NCBI GenBank assembly: GCA_002862805.1
Contig: PKEA01000015.1
Span: 1 to 33,856, forward strand
From: Flavobacteriaceae bacterium
GTDB taxonomy: Bacteria; Bacteroidota; Bacteroidia; Flavobacteriales; Flavobacteriaceae
Direction of reading: 5' to 3'
Length of the DNA stretch: 33,856 nt
Of this stretch, positions 1 through 6,997 are shown piece by piece. The translations under genes were made by a program, and so were the position numbers. The notes under the pieces were generated by a model. It had not been told where the DNA came from, searched no databases, and worked only from the letters and a program-made list of their open reading frames with translations. Each line of letters begins with the position of its first letter. Positions within the stretch are counted from its first letter, which is position 1.

Positions 1-1361
1 AAACGAGGTTCGTCACCTTCGTTATGACCATATTTTCTATATCCTAATAAATCGATAAATACATCACTACCAAATTCCATTCTATAGTCTAAAGCAAACA
101 ACATGGCATGAACTACAGCTTCTGGATCATCTGCGTTTACATGTATTACAGGCGATAGGGTTACTTTTGCAATATCCGTACAATAAGTAGATGAACGCGC
201 ATCTAAATAATTGGTTGTAAAACCAACCTGATTGTTAATTACCAAGTGAATTGTTCCACCTGTTTTATAACCATCTAATTTTGCCATTTGAATAATTTCA
301 TAAACAATACCTTGTCCTGCAATTGCAGCATCACCATGAACGGCAATAGGTAAAACTTTTGAAATATCATTTGGATGATTTCTATCTTGTTTTGCTCTTG
401 CAATACCTTCAATAACAGCGCCAACTGTTTCAAGATGCGAAGGATTTGGAGCTAAATTTAAATTAATTTTTTTTCCTGAATCTGTTAACCTATCTGAAGT
501 TAAACCTAAATGATATTTTACATCTCCATCAAAATGCATATCATCATCATAGTCTTTTCCGTCAAATTCTGAGAAAATATTTTGAGTGTTTTTACCAAAA
601 ATATTAGCCAAAACATTTAAACGACCACGATGAGCCATTCCCATTACAAATTGCTCCACACCTTTTTCGGCAGCAGCTTCAATTAATGCGTCTAAAGCAG
701 GAATTGCAGCTTCACAACCTTCTAATGAGAAACGTTTTTGCCCCACATATTTTGCATGAAGAAATGTTTCAAAAGAAACAGCCTCATTTAATTTTCTAAG
801 TATATTTTTCTTTTGATCTTGATTAAAATTTGGTTGATTGTCATTAACATCTAACCTATTTTTTATCCAATTGATAACTTCCGGTTCACGAATATACATA
901 TACTCAATTCCCATAGACTGACAATAAACACTTTCTAAATGTTTAATAATCTCAGCCAAAGTACTTGGTTTCATATTAACCATTTTTGCAGCATCAAAAA
1001 CAGTATTCAAATCTGCATTTGATAAATCAAAATTTTCTAAGGCTAATGTTGGTGAATATGTTCTTCTGTCTCTAACCGGGTTGGTTTTTGTAAACAAATG
1101 ACCTCGCGTTCTATAACCATCAATTAGTCGAAGAACGTTGAATTCTTTTTGCGTTTTTTCGGCAACATGATCGCATGAAAAATTACCATCTGTAATTTGT
1201 TGAGCTACTTCATCAGAGCCAAAACTAGCTTGTCCAAAGTCAAATCCTTGGAAAAAACTTCTCCAACTTGGCTCTACGCTATCTGGGTTTTGTAAATATT
1301 GTTCGTATAAATCGGCAAAGAAAGCCGTATGTGCAGCATTTAAAAAGGAAAACCTATCCAT
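1..1361 (-). CDS. sucA: 2-oxoglutarate dehydrogenase E1 component, N-terminal part (partial)
   Basis: This is the thiamine-diphosphate-dependent E1 subunit that decarboxylates 2-oxoglutarate in the TCA cycle and passes the succinyl group to the E2 subunit. About 453 codons are present; the 3' half lies outside the window. The translation begins MDRFSFLNAAHTAFFADLYE, the usual E1 N-terminus. It continues with the E1 motif GMAHRGRLNVLANIFG and the substrate/cofactor region HGDAAIAGQGIVYE, followed by the LGYRKYGHNEGDEPR segment at the window edge. The start is the ATG at 1361. A promoter-like TACTTTTG lies about 40 bases upstream on the same strand. The divergent gene at 1475 encodes a small outer-membrane-like protein. 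No frameshift is visible. Confidence 0.97.
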   Translation of the reverse strand, partial: MDRFSFLNAAHTAFFADLYEQYLQNPDSVEPSWRSFFQGFDFGQASFGSDEVAQQITDGNFSCDHVAEKTQKEFNVLRLIDGYRTRGHLFTKTNPVRDRRTYSPTLALENFDLSNADLNTVFDAAKMVNMKPSTLAEIIKHLESVYCQSMGIEYMYIREPEVINWIKNRLDVNDNQPNFNQDQKKNILRKLNEAVSFETFLHAKYVGQKRFSLEGCEAAIPALDALIEAAAEKGVEQFVMGMAHRGRLNVLANIFGKNTQNIFSEFDGKDYDDDMHFDGDVKYHLGLTSDRLTDSGKKINLNLAPNPSHLETVGAVIEGIARAKQDRNHPNDISKVLPIAVHGDAAIAGQGIVYEIIQMAKLDGYKTGGTIHLVINNQVGFTTNYLDARSSTYCTDIAKVTLSPVIHVNADDPEAVVHAMLFALDYRMEFGSDVFIDLLGYRKYGHNEGDEPR

Positions 1362-1399
1362 ATTTTTGTCTAAATAGACGTTTTGATTAAACAATTGTA

Positions 1400-1407
1400 C
1401 AAAAGTA
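1400..1407 (-). promoter_or_regulatory. Candidate sucA promoter, Bacteroidota -7 element
   Basis: On the minus strand the sequence reads TACTTTTG, an exact match to the Bacteroidota -7 consensus TAnnTTTG, 38 bases before the sucA ATG. No clear -33 TTG is seen at the expected distance, so the call rests on the -7 box and its placement. Confidence 0.5.
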
Positions 1408-1474
1408 AAACATTTCTGATAATCTTTTAAAGATTTTTGTATTTTTATAACATATATTTTTTAGAAAACGTTTT

Positions 1475-2020
1475 ATGAAAAAGAATACTTCAATAAATTT
1501 AACATTTTTACTGTGTTTTATGTTTTTAATATGCAATGTAATTAACATAAATGCACAAGATTTAAACAAAACTAAAACAAAAAGTGAATTTTGGGAACAC
1601 GTTCAACTAGGTGGAGGACTTGGACTAGGTTTTGGTGGTGGTTATACAAATATTTCAATTGCACCAAGTGCAATTTATAATTTTAATGAAAAAGCTGCTT
1701 TAGGCTTAGGAACACAATATAGTTATGTATATCAAAAAGATTTTTATAAATCGCATATTTATGGTGGTAGCATAATTGGATTATTCAACCCAATTCAGCA
1801 GATTCAACTTTCGACTGAACTAGAGCAACTTAAAGTAAACAATACTTATGAGTCTTTAAGCGGAAATTTTAAAGATGATTTTTGGAATACTGCTTTATTT
1901 TTAGGAGCTGGTTATAGAACACAAAATATTACAATTGGATTACGTTATAATGTATTGCATAAAGACAAAAACAATGTTTATGTAGATGCATTGATGCCTT
2001 TTATTAGGATTTATTTTTAA
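1475..2020 (+). CDS. Small outer-membrane beta-barrel-like exported protein
   Basis: The 181-residue protein has a signal peptide (about residues 1-27, ending NINAQ). The mature part alternates glycine-rich and aromatic segments (GGGLGLGFGGGYTNISIAP, LGLGTQYSYVYQ, GYRTQNITIGLRYNVLH) and ends in an aromatic residue (RIYF). This is the pattern of an 8-strand-type outer-membrane barrel. It is divergent from sucA, and the next gene starts 5 bases after its stop, so the two probably share a transcript. From memory, relatives beside sucA in flavobacteria are sometimes labelled alpha-ketoglutarate decarboxylase. Nothing in this sequence supports that enzyme activity, and the label probably reflects the neighbour. 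The function is unknown. Confidence 0.8.
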   Translation: MKKNTSINLTFLLCFMFLICNVININAQDLNKTKTKSEFWEHVQLGGGLGLGFGGGYTNISIAPSAIYNFNEKAALGLGTQYSYVYQKDFYKSHIYGGSIIGLFNPIQQIQLSTELEQLKVNNTYESLSGNFKDDFWNTALFLGAGYRTQNITIGLRYNVLHKDKNNVYVDALMPFIRIYF

Positions 2021-2025
2021 TAAAT

Positions 2026-2385
2026 ATGAAAAAGATTTTATTTTTTATCATTCTTGGATGTTCCTTCAGTTATTCACAAAATGAGATTCTTTCAAAAAAA
2101 CTGCAATACAATAACTTTGATGAAGAGATTTCATTTGAACCATTCGAATGGAAAGCATCTTTTATGAACCAAAAAAACAATATAACTTTTTACAACTCAA
2201 CTACAAATATTAATAATACATACACAAATGTTGGTGAGAATTATTTTCAAAGCAACATAAAGTCTTTTTCAAGCATAAATATATTAGAATTAAACAGAAT
2301 AAATTCATTTAATCCAAATGGAACTAATGATTTTGGAAGCACTTTGATTTTTGGTGTGTTAAATTTAATTTTTGAAAAAAATTAA
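2026..2385 (+). CDS. Small exported protein of unknown function
   Basis: The 119-residue protein begins with a short signal peptide, MKKILFFIILGCSFSYSQ. An alternative is a lipoprotein at Cys12, but that lies before the SYSQ end, so ordinary signal peptidase cleavage is favoured. The rest is rich in Asn, Ser and Thr and has no domain that I recognise. It starts 5 bases after the barrel-like protein and is probably co-transcribed with it. Its stop codon overlaps the stop of the convergent gene at 2382. It may be an accessory of the upstream barrel protein, but this is inferred only from adjacency. Confidence 0.7.
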   Translation: MKKILFFIILGCSFSYSQNEILSKKLQYNNFDEEISFEPFEWKASFMNQKNNITFYNSTTNINNTYTNVGENYFQSNIKSFSSINILELNRINSFNPNGTNDFGSTLIFGVLNLIFEKN

Positions 2386-2732
2386 TACTTATTTCTAAAC
2401 CACACTTTTTGCCACTCTCTTTTTAAGATTAAAAAAGTTACTTGTTCTGATAACTCTACAACATCAGAACCGTCCAATTTTTTGATTTGTTCTTCAGAAA
2501 CATCTATTATATAAAGTAAGTTTAAATATTCTGCAAACTTATTTTGAATGAGTTTGTATATTTTTTCTTGAACACGTTCTTTAAAATGCAAAGGAAAAAC
2601 GTCTAAAGGAATATCAATTGCTTCGTTTGCCAAAGCAAAATCTTTATTAGTTTGTTCTACTAATTTAAAGTACAAATGTTCTTCTTCGGCTTGCGAAATT
2701 AAAGAATCGATGGTTACTGGACTTGTATACAT
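2382..2732 (-). CDS. Conserved-looking cytoplasmic protein of unknown function
   Basis: The 116-residue protein has no signal peptide or membrane segment and looks mainly helical and acidic (SLISQAEEEHLYFKLVEQ, LSEQVTFLILKREWQKVW). The start is the ATG at 2732, giving MYTSPVTIDSL; an in-frame TTG at 2744 would add four residues but is less likely. It lies downstream of the polyprenyl synthase on the same strand, separated by an 80-bp imperfect palindrome that fills the gap. The stop codon interlocks with that of the convergent gene (TTAA shared at 2382-2385). I do not recognise the family. Confidence 0.7.
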   Translation of the reverse strand: MYTSPVTIDSLISQAEEEHLYFKLVEQTNKDFALANEAIDIPLDVFPLHFKERVQEKIYKLIQNKFAEYLNLLYIIDVSEEQIKKLDGSDVVELSEQVTFLILKREWQKVWFRNKY

Positions 2733-2734
2733 TT

Positions 2735-2814
2735 TCAATATCAATTACAAAATTCAACATCAATCACAAGTTAAAAATTGATTTTTTGAACTTGATTTTT
2801 GTTATTGGTTTTGA
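2735..2814. repeat. Imperfect 29-bp inverted repeat filling the intergenic gap
   Basis: The arms at 2735-2763 and 2786-2814 match in 23 of 29 positions when one is reverse-complemented, with a 22-base loop. The structure begins 3 bases upstream of the 2382-2732 gene and ends exactly at the polyprenyl synthase stop codon. It could be a palindromic repeat family member or a processing/attenuation hairpin between the two genes. Confidence 0.6.
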
Positions 2815-3789
2815 TTACACATTTCTATTCATTAATTTTTCTCCAAAAGTTTTTAATATTTCCTTTTTATCTTCTGAAATTTGAATTTTAGAAAGAGTTT
2901 CAAACGCTTTTTGAGTATAGTTTAAAATAGCATCTTGCGTGGCTTTACTTGCCCCAGATTCATTAAAAATAGTTTTAACTGATGTAATTTTATCGCTATT
3001 ATCTGTTGGCTGAATTGAAAACAAATGCGACAACATTTCTTTATTTTGTGGCACAGAAAATTCCATTGCTTTTAAATAAAGGTATGTTTTTTTATTTTCA
3101 ATAATATCGCCACCTATTTGTTTTCCAAAAGTTTCTGGATTACCAAAAGCATCTAAATAATCATCTTGTAATTGAAATGCAATTCCTAAATTAATTCCAA
3201 ATTCATAAATTAAATTAGCATTTTCTTCCGTAGTTTCTGCTACAATTGCTCCCATTTTCATGGCTGCCCCAACTAAAACAGCTGTTTTATATTCAATCAT
3301 TTTTAAATATTCGGGAATTGTAACATCATCACGGGTTTCAAAATCCACATCATATTGTTGCCCTTCACAAACCTCAAGTGCTGTTTTACTAAACAACTTT
3401 GCTAATTCTTGAAAAATATGCGGTTCATACACTTCAAAATATTGGTAAGCCAAAATAAGCATTGCATCGCCAGATAGAATTCCTGTATTTAAATTCCATT
3501 TTTCATGAACTGTTTCCTTTCCTCTTCTTAACGGAGCGTCGTCCATTATATCATCATGAATTAATGAAAAGTTATGAAAAACCTCAATTGCAGTAGCAGC
3601 ATTTAATGCCTTCTTATAGTCTACATCAAAAACTTCTGTAGTCATTAGCGTTAAAACTGGGCGCAATCTTTTTCCGCCTAACGATAAAATATAAGTTATG
3701 GGATCATACAAACCTTTAGGTTCATTTGGTATTGAAATAGCATTAAAATGGCTAGAAACTATGTCTTGGTATTGAGCAATTGAATGCAT
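2815..3789 (-). CDS. Polyprenyl diphosphate synthase (FPP/GGPP synthase type)
   Basis: This trans-isoprenyl diphosphate synthase condenses isopentenyl diphosphate onto allylic diphosphates. The 324 residues carry the substrate motif GGKRLRP (38-44), the first Asp-rich motif DDIMDD at 79-84 and the second DDYLD at 209-213, followed by the usual GKQIGGDIIENKKTYL region. The residue five before the first Asp-rich motif is Phe74. In archaeal-type GGPP synthases an aromatic at this place limits the chain near C20, so a C15-C20 product is plausible; that is inference. Length and motif spacing are normal. The start ATG at 3789 gives MHSIAQYQDI. It would feed quinone, undecaprenyl or ether-lipid synthesis, and it links functionally to the mevalonate genes at 23592-26043. 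Confidence 0.93.
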   Translation of the reverse strand: MHSIAQYQDIVSSHFNAISIPNEPKGLYDPITYILSLGGKRLRPVLTLMTTEVFDVDYKKALNAATAIEVFHNFSLIHDDIMDDAPLRRGKETVHEKWNLNTGILSGDAMLILAYQYFEVYEPHIFQELAKLFSKTALEVCEGQQYDVDFETRDDVTIPEYLKMIEYKTAVLVGAAMKMGAIVAETTEENANLIYEFGINLGIAFQLQDDYLDAFGNPETFGKQIGGDIIENKKTYLYLKAMEFSVPQNKEMLSHLFSIQPTDNSDKITSVKTIFNESGASKATQDAILNYTQKAFETLSKIQISEDKKEILKTFGEKLMNRNV

Positions 3790-3891
3790 AAAAACAAAGA
3801 ATTAAATATGAAATACAAATTACGTCAAAAAAAAAGGAATACGGAAACATGAGATTAGATATTTGAAATGTTAAAATTTCTTAAAAACTTT

Positions 3892-3931
3892 GGAAACTAT
3901 TTTTGTATTAAAAGTTTCCGTCGTAGGTTTG
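3892..3931 (+). promoter_or_regulatory. Efflux operon promoter with overlapping TetR-type operator
   Basis: A -33 TTTTG (3901-3905) and a -7 TAGGTTTG (3924-3931) are spaced by 18 bases, matching the Bacteroidota promoter. An inverted repeat GGAAACT (3892-3898) / AGTTTCC (3913-3919) overlaps the -33 box and spacer. A further half-site ACGGAAAC at 3841-3848 is the exact reverse complement of GTTTCCGT at 3914-3921. The layout fits autorepression by the TetR-family protein encoded immediately downstream. Confidence 0.65.
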
Positions 3932-3966
3932 CACCATAATTAAAAACTGAATTAATTCAGAAAAAT

Positions 3967-4578
3967 ATGAAAGACCAAATTCTACAAAAAGCAACAGACA
4001 TGTTTCTTACACTTGGGTTTAAAAGTGTAACGATGGACGATATTGCTTCTGAAATGGGAATTTCTAAAAAAACCATTTATCAACATTTCTCAAGTAAAGA
4101 TGTATTAGTTAAAGAAACTACAACAAATTTATTTGAATCCATTTCTTGTGGCATTGACCAAATTATTTTAGAAGAAAAAAACCCTATTGAAGAACTTTTT
4201 ACCATTAAAGATTTTTTAATAAATCATTTAAAAGATGAAAATACATCTCCATTATACCAATTACAAAAATTTTATCCAAAAATTCACAAATCATTAATGA
4301 TTAAACAATTTGATAAAATGGGCAGTTGTGTTAAAGATAATTTACAAAAAGGCATCGATTTAGAATTATTTAGAAGTGAAATAGATAAAGAATTAATAAG
4401 TCGCTTTTATTTTGCAGGAATGACTAGCATTAAAGATGCTGAACTATTTAATCCAAAAGATTTTAGTTCAAAAATGGTGCAATCTTGTTATTTAGAATAT
4501 CATTTAAGAGGAATTTGTACCCAAAAAGGAATAGAATATTTAGAAACAATAATAAAAACCCAATTATATAAACAATGA
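3967..4578 (+). CDS. TetR/AcrR-family transcriptional regulator of the efflux operon
   Basis: The 203-residue protein has an N-terminal helix-turn-helix, residues 1-48, with the TetR signature (ATDMFLTLGFKSVTMDDIAS, then MGISKKTIYQHFSSKD). The helical remainder would bind a ligand. It is the first gene of the tetR-tolC-hlyD-RND operon; its TGA overlaps the ATG of the tolC gene (ATGA at 4575-4578), so the two are translationally coupled. The palindrome at 3892-3919 over the promoter is the likely operator, suggesting autoregulation relieved by a pump substrate. The ligand cannot be predicted. Confidence 0.92.
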   Translation: MKDQILQKATDMFLTLGFKSVTMDDIASEMGISKKTIYQHFSSKDVLVKETTTNLFESISCGIDQIILEEKNPIEELFTIKDFLINHLKDENTSPLYQLQKFYPKIHKSLMIKQFDKMGSCVKDNLQKGIDLELFRSEIDKELISRFYFAGMTSIKDAELFNPKDFSSKMVQSCYLEYHLRGICTQKGIEYLETIIKTQLYKQ

Positions 4579-5915
4579 AGAATACAATCCTCATAACATT
4601 ATTAACTTTTACACTGTCAGTAAGTGCGCAAGAAGTGGCACCACTAACATTAAAAGATGCTATAACTTTTGCGCTTGAAAACAAAGCAGAAGCTAAGAAA
4701 GCAAAATTAGAAGTAGAAAATAGCGAGTATAAAATTCAAGAAGTTCGTTCGAGAGCTTTACCGCAAATTTCGGCTAATGGAAGCATGACATACAATCCTA
4801 TTCTGCAATTAAATGCACTACCAGGCGATTTCTTTGGAGCACCAGGAACTACAATTTTAGCACCACTTGGACAAGAATGGAACTCAATTGCTGGCGTTTC
4901 TTTAAATCAAGCTTTGTTTGACCAATCGGTTTTTACGGGTTTAAAAGCGGCTAAATCTACTAGAGAATTTTACCAAATAAACGCACAATTAACCGAAGAA
5001 CAAGTTATCGAACGTGTTGCAAATTCGTATTATCAAGTATATGTGCAACAACAAAAACTTATTGTAGTGGATAATAACTTGAAAAACACAAACAAAGTAA
5101 AAGACATCATCAAAGGGCAATTTGATAATGGTTTGGCTAAAAAAATTGATTACGATAGAATTACGGTTCGTGTCAACAATATCAATTCGCAACGTCAACA
5201 AATTTTAAATGCGATTACACTTCAAGAAAATGCATTGAAATTTTATATGGGAATGCCAATGGAAAACAAAATCATCATTCCTAATACTGCTTTTGAAGTT
5301 ACACCACAAGATTTATCCGCAACAGCTGACGTTACTGGAAGAACTGAATATTTGTTACTAAAAAAGCAAGAACAATTATTAACTTACCAAAAAAAGGCAG
5401 TTCAAGCAGCCTATTATCCAACACTTTCATTAAGCGGAAGTTATAACTATATCGGTCAAGGTCCGGAAATGCCATTATTTGCAAAACCAGCTGATGGCGT
5501 TTATTGGTCAGACTTTGCTTCTATTGGATTAAGTTTAAGAGTACCATTATTTACAGGATTTGGAACAAGAGCAAAAGTAAGACAAGCAAACAACGCATTA
5601 AGTACTTTAAAAGTAGATCTTGATGATACAAAATTAGCATTGGATTTAGCTTTTGATAATGCAAAAAAACAACTTGAAAACAGTTTGATAACCATCAAAA
5701 ATCAAAAAGAAAACGCACAACTTGCTCAAGAAGTTTTTAATAATACGAACAACAATTACACGCAAGGCTTAGCTGCATTAACCGATTTATTAGATGCTGA
5801 AAATGCGTTAGTTGAAGCACAAAACAATTATACAAATGCTATTTTAGAATACAAATTAGCTGAAATTCAATTCATAAAATCAAAAGGCGAACTTAAAACA
5901 CTAACCAATAAATAA
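4575..5915 (+). CDS. TolC-family outer-membrane efflux protein
   Basis: The protein is the outer-membrane channel of the tripartite pump. The 446 residues start with a signal peptide (MKNTILITLLTFTLSVSAQ). They show the duplicated OEP architecture: long coiled-coil helices (AKLEVENSEYKIQEVRSRAL near the N-terminus, and LTDLLDAENALVEAQNNYTN near the C-terminus) and barrel strands (LSLSGSYNYIGQG, ASIGLSLRVPLFTGFGTRAK). The motif PLFTGFGTRAKVRQA is typical of the second repeat. It overlaps tetR by 4 bases and is followed after 5 bases by the HlyD-type gene. Confidence 0.95.
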   Translation: MKNTILITLLTFTLSVSAQEVAPLTLKDAITFALENKAEAKKAKLEVENSEYKIQEVRSRALPQISANGSMTYNPILQLNALPGDFFGAPGTTILAPLGQEWNSIAGVSLNQALFDQSVFTGLKAAKSTREFYQINAQLTEEQVIERVANSYYQVYVQQQKLIVVDNNLKNTNKVKDIIKGQFDNGLAKKIDYDRITVRVNNINSQRQQILNAITLQENALKFYMGMPMENKIIIPNTAFEVTPQDLSATADVTGRTEYLLLKKQEQLLTYQKKAVQAAYYPTLSLSGSYNYIGQGPEMPLFAKPADGVYWSDFASIGLSLRVPLFTGFGTRAKVRQANNALSTLKVDLDDTKLALDLAFDNAKKQLENSLITIKNQKENAQLAQEVFNNTNNNYTQGLAALTDLLDAENALVEAQNNYTNAILEYKLAEIQFIKSKGELKTLTNK

Positions 5916-5920
5916 TTAAA

Positions 5921-6988
5921 ATGAAAAAGACAATTATAACCATAGTAATCATTTTAGCCTCATTAGGTGTAATCGGATATATATTAACTAAAAACAAAGC
6001 AGAGAACGAAGCTAAAACAGCAATTGTTGCTGAAAAAAACGCGTCAGTTTCTGTAAAAGTTGACACTGTAAAAACTGAAGAAGTTTCATTAGATTTCGTA
6101 TCAAACGGAAACTTTGAGCCTATTCAAGAATTAATCTTCAAAGCTGAAAAATCTGGAAAAGTTATAAAAGTTTTAGCAAAAGAAGGCGATTATGTTAAAG
6201 TTGGTCAAACGCTAGCTATCGTAAGAAGTGACGTTATTAATGTTAATGCAGAAAACGCAAATGCTGTGTATCAAAATGCTGTTGCAGATTTTAATCGATT
6301 TGAAAATGCTTTTAAAACGGGCGGTGTAACAAAACAACAATTGGATCAGGCGAAATTAGCTATGATAAATGCAAAAGCAAACTTGACTCAAGCTAACATA
6401 AATGTGGGAGACACAAGAATAAAAGCACCGATCAGTGGTTTCATTAATAAAAAGTTTATTGAACCGGGCTCTATTTTAACAGGCATGCCTTCTACAGAAT
6501 TATTTGAAATTGTAAACGTTTCTAAACTAAAATTAAACGTAACGGTTAATGAAAGTCAAGTTGCAAGCTTAAAAGTAGGAAGCGTAATTAAAGTAGGTTC
6601 AAATGTGTATCCTGACAAAGAATTTTCTGGAAAAATTACTTTTATTGCTCCAAAAGCAGATGCAAGTTTAAACTTCCCAGTTGAAATTGAAATTACAAAC
6701 AATACTTCAAACGACTTAAAAGCGGGTATGTATGGAACAGCAAAATTTGCCTCTAACCAACAAAAACAAACGTTGAAAATTGTACCAAGAAATGCCTTTG
6801 TAGGAAGTGTTAGCAGTAATGAAATTTTCGTATTTGAAAACGGAACTGCAAAACTTAAAAAAGTAACTGCAGGCAGAATTTTAGGAAACAAAGTAGAAAT
6901 CTTAGACGGAATATCTAACGGAGAAATTGTAGTTGTAACAGGACAAATCAACTTACAGGACGGAAATGCAGTCGAAATTATTAAATAA
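5921..6988 (+). CDS. Efflux RND transporter periplasmic adaptor (HlyD/AcrA family)
   Basis: The 355-residue membrane fusion protein joins the RND pump to the TolC channel. An N-terminal membrane anchor (residues 4-23) lacks a lipobox, so it is probably membrane-anchored rather than a lipoprotein. The lipoyl-like halves are SGKVIKVLAKEGDYVKVGQT (78-97) and TRIKAPISGFINKKFIEPGS (165-184). They flank a short helical hairpin (about 108-160). The beta-barrel and membrane-proximal domains follow, with LKAGMYGTAKF at 266-276. The hairpin is short compared with E. coli AcrA. It is third in the operon and 9 bases upstream of the pump gene. Confidence 0.95.
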   Translation: MKKTIITIVIILASLGVIGYILTKNKAENEAKTAIVAEKNASVSVKVDTVKTEEVSLDFVSNGNFEPIQELIFKAEKSGKVIKVLAKEGDYVKVGQTLAIVRSDVINVNAENANAVYQNAVADFNRFENAFKTGGVTKQQLDQAKLAMINAKANLTQANINVGDTRIKAPISGFINKKFIEPGSILTGMPSTELFEIVNVSKLKLNVTVNESQVASLKVGSVIKVGSNVYPDKEFSGKITFIAPKADASLNFPVEIEITNNTSNDLKAGMYGTAKFASNQQKQTLKIVPRNAFVGSVSSNEIFVFENGTAKLKKVTAGRILGNKVEILDGISNGEIVVVTGQINLQDGNAVEIIK

Positions 6989-6997
6989 TCAAGATAT

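Noticed and set aside
1475..2020. Alpha-ketoglutarate decarboxylase
   Set aside because: The sequence shows a signal peptide and barrel-like strands and no thiamine-diphosphate motif; the name, if used, likely derives from the sucA neighbour.
6556..6951. 131-residue minus-strand frame inside the HlyD-type gene
   Set aside because: It is an antisense shadow inside a clear membrane fusion protein gene; no independent features support it.
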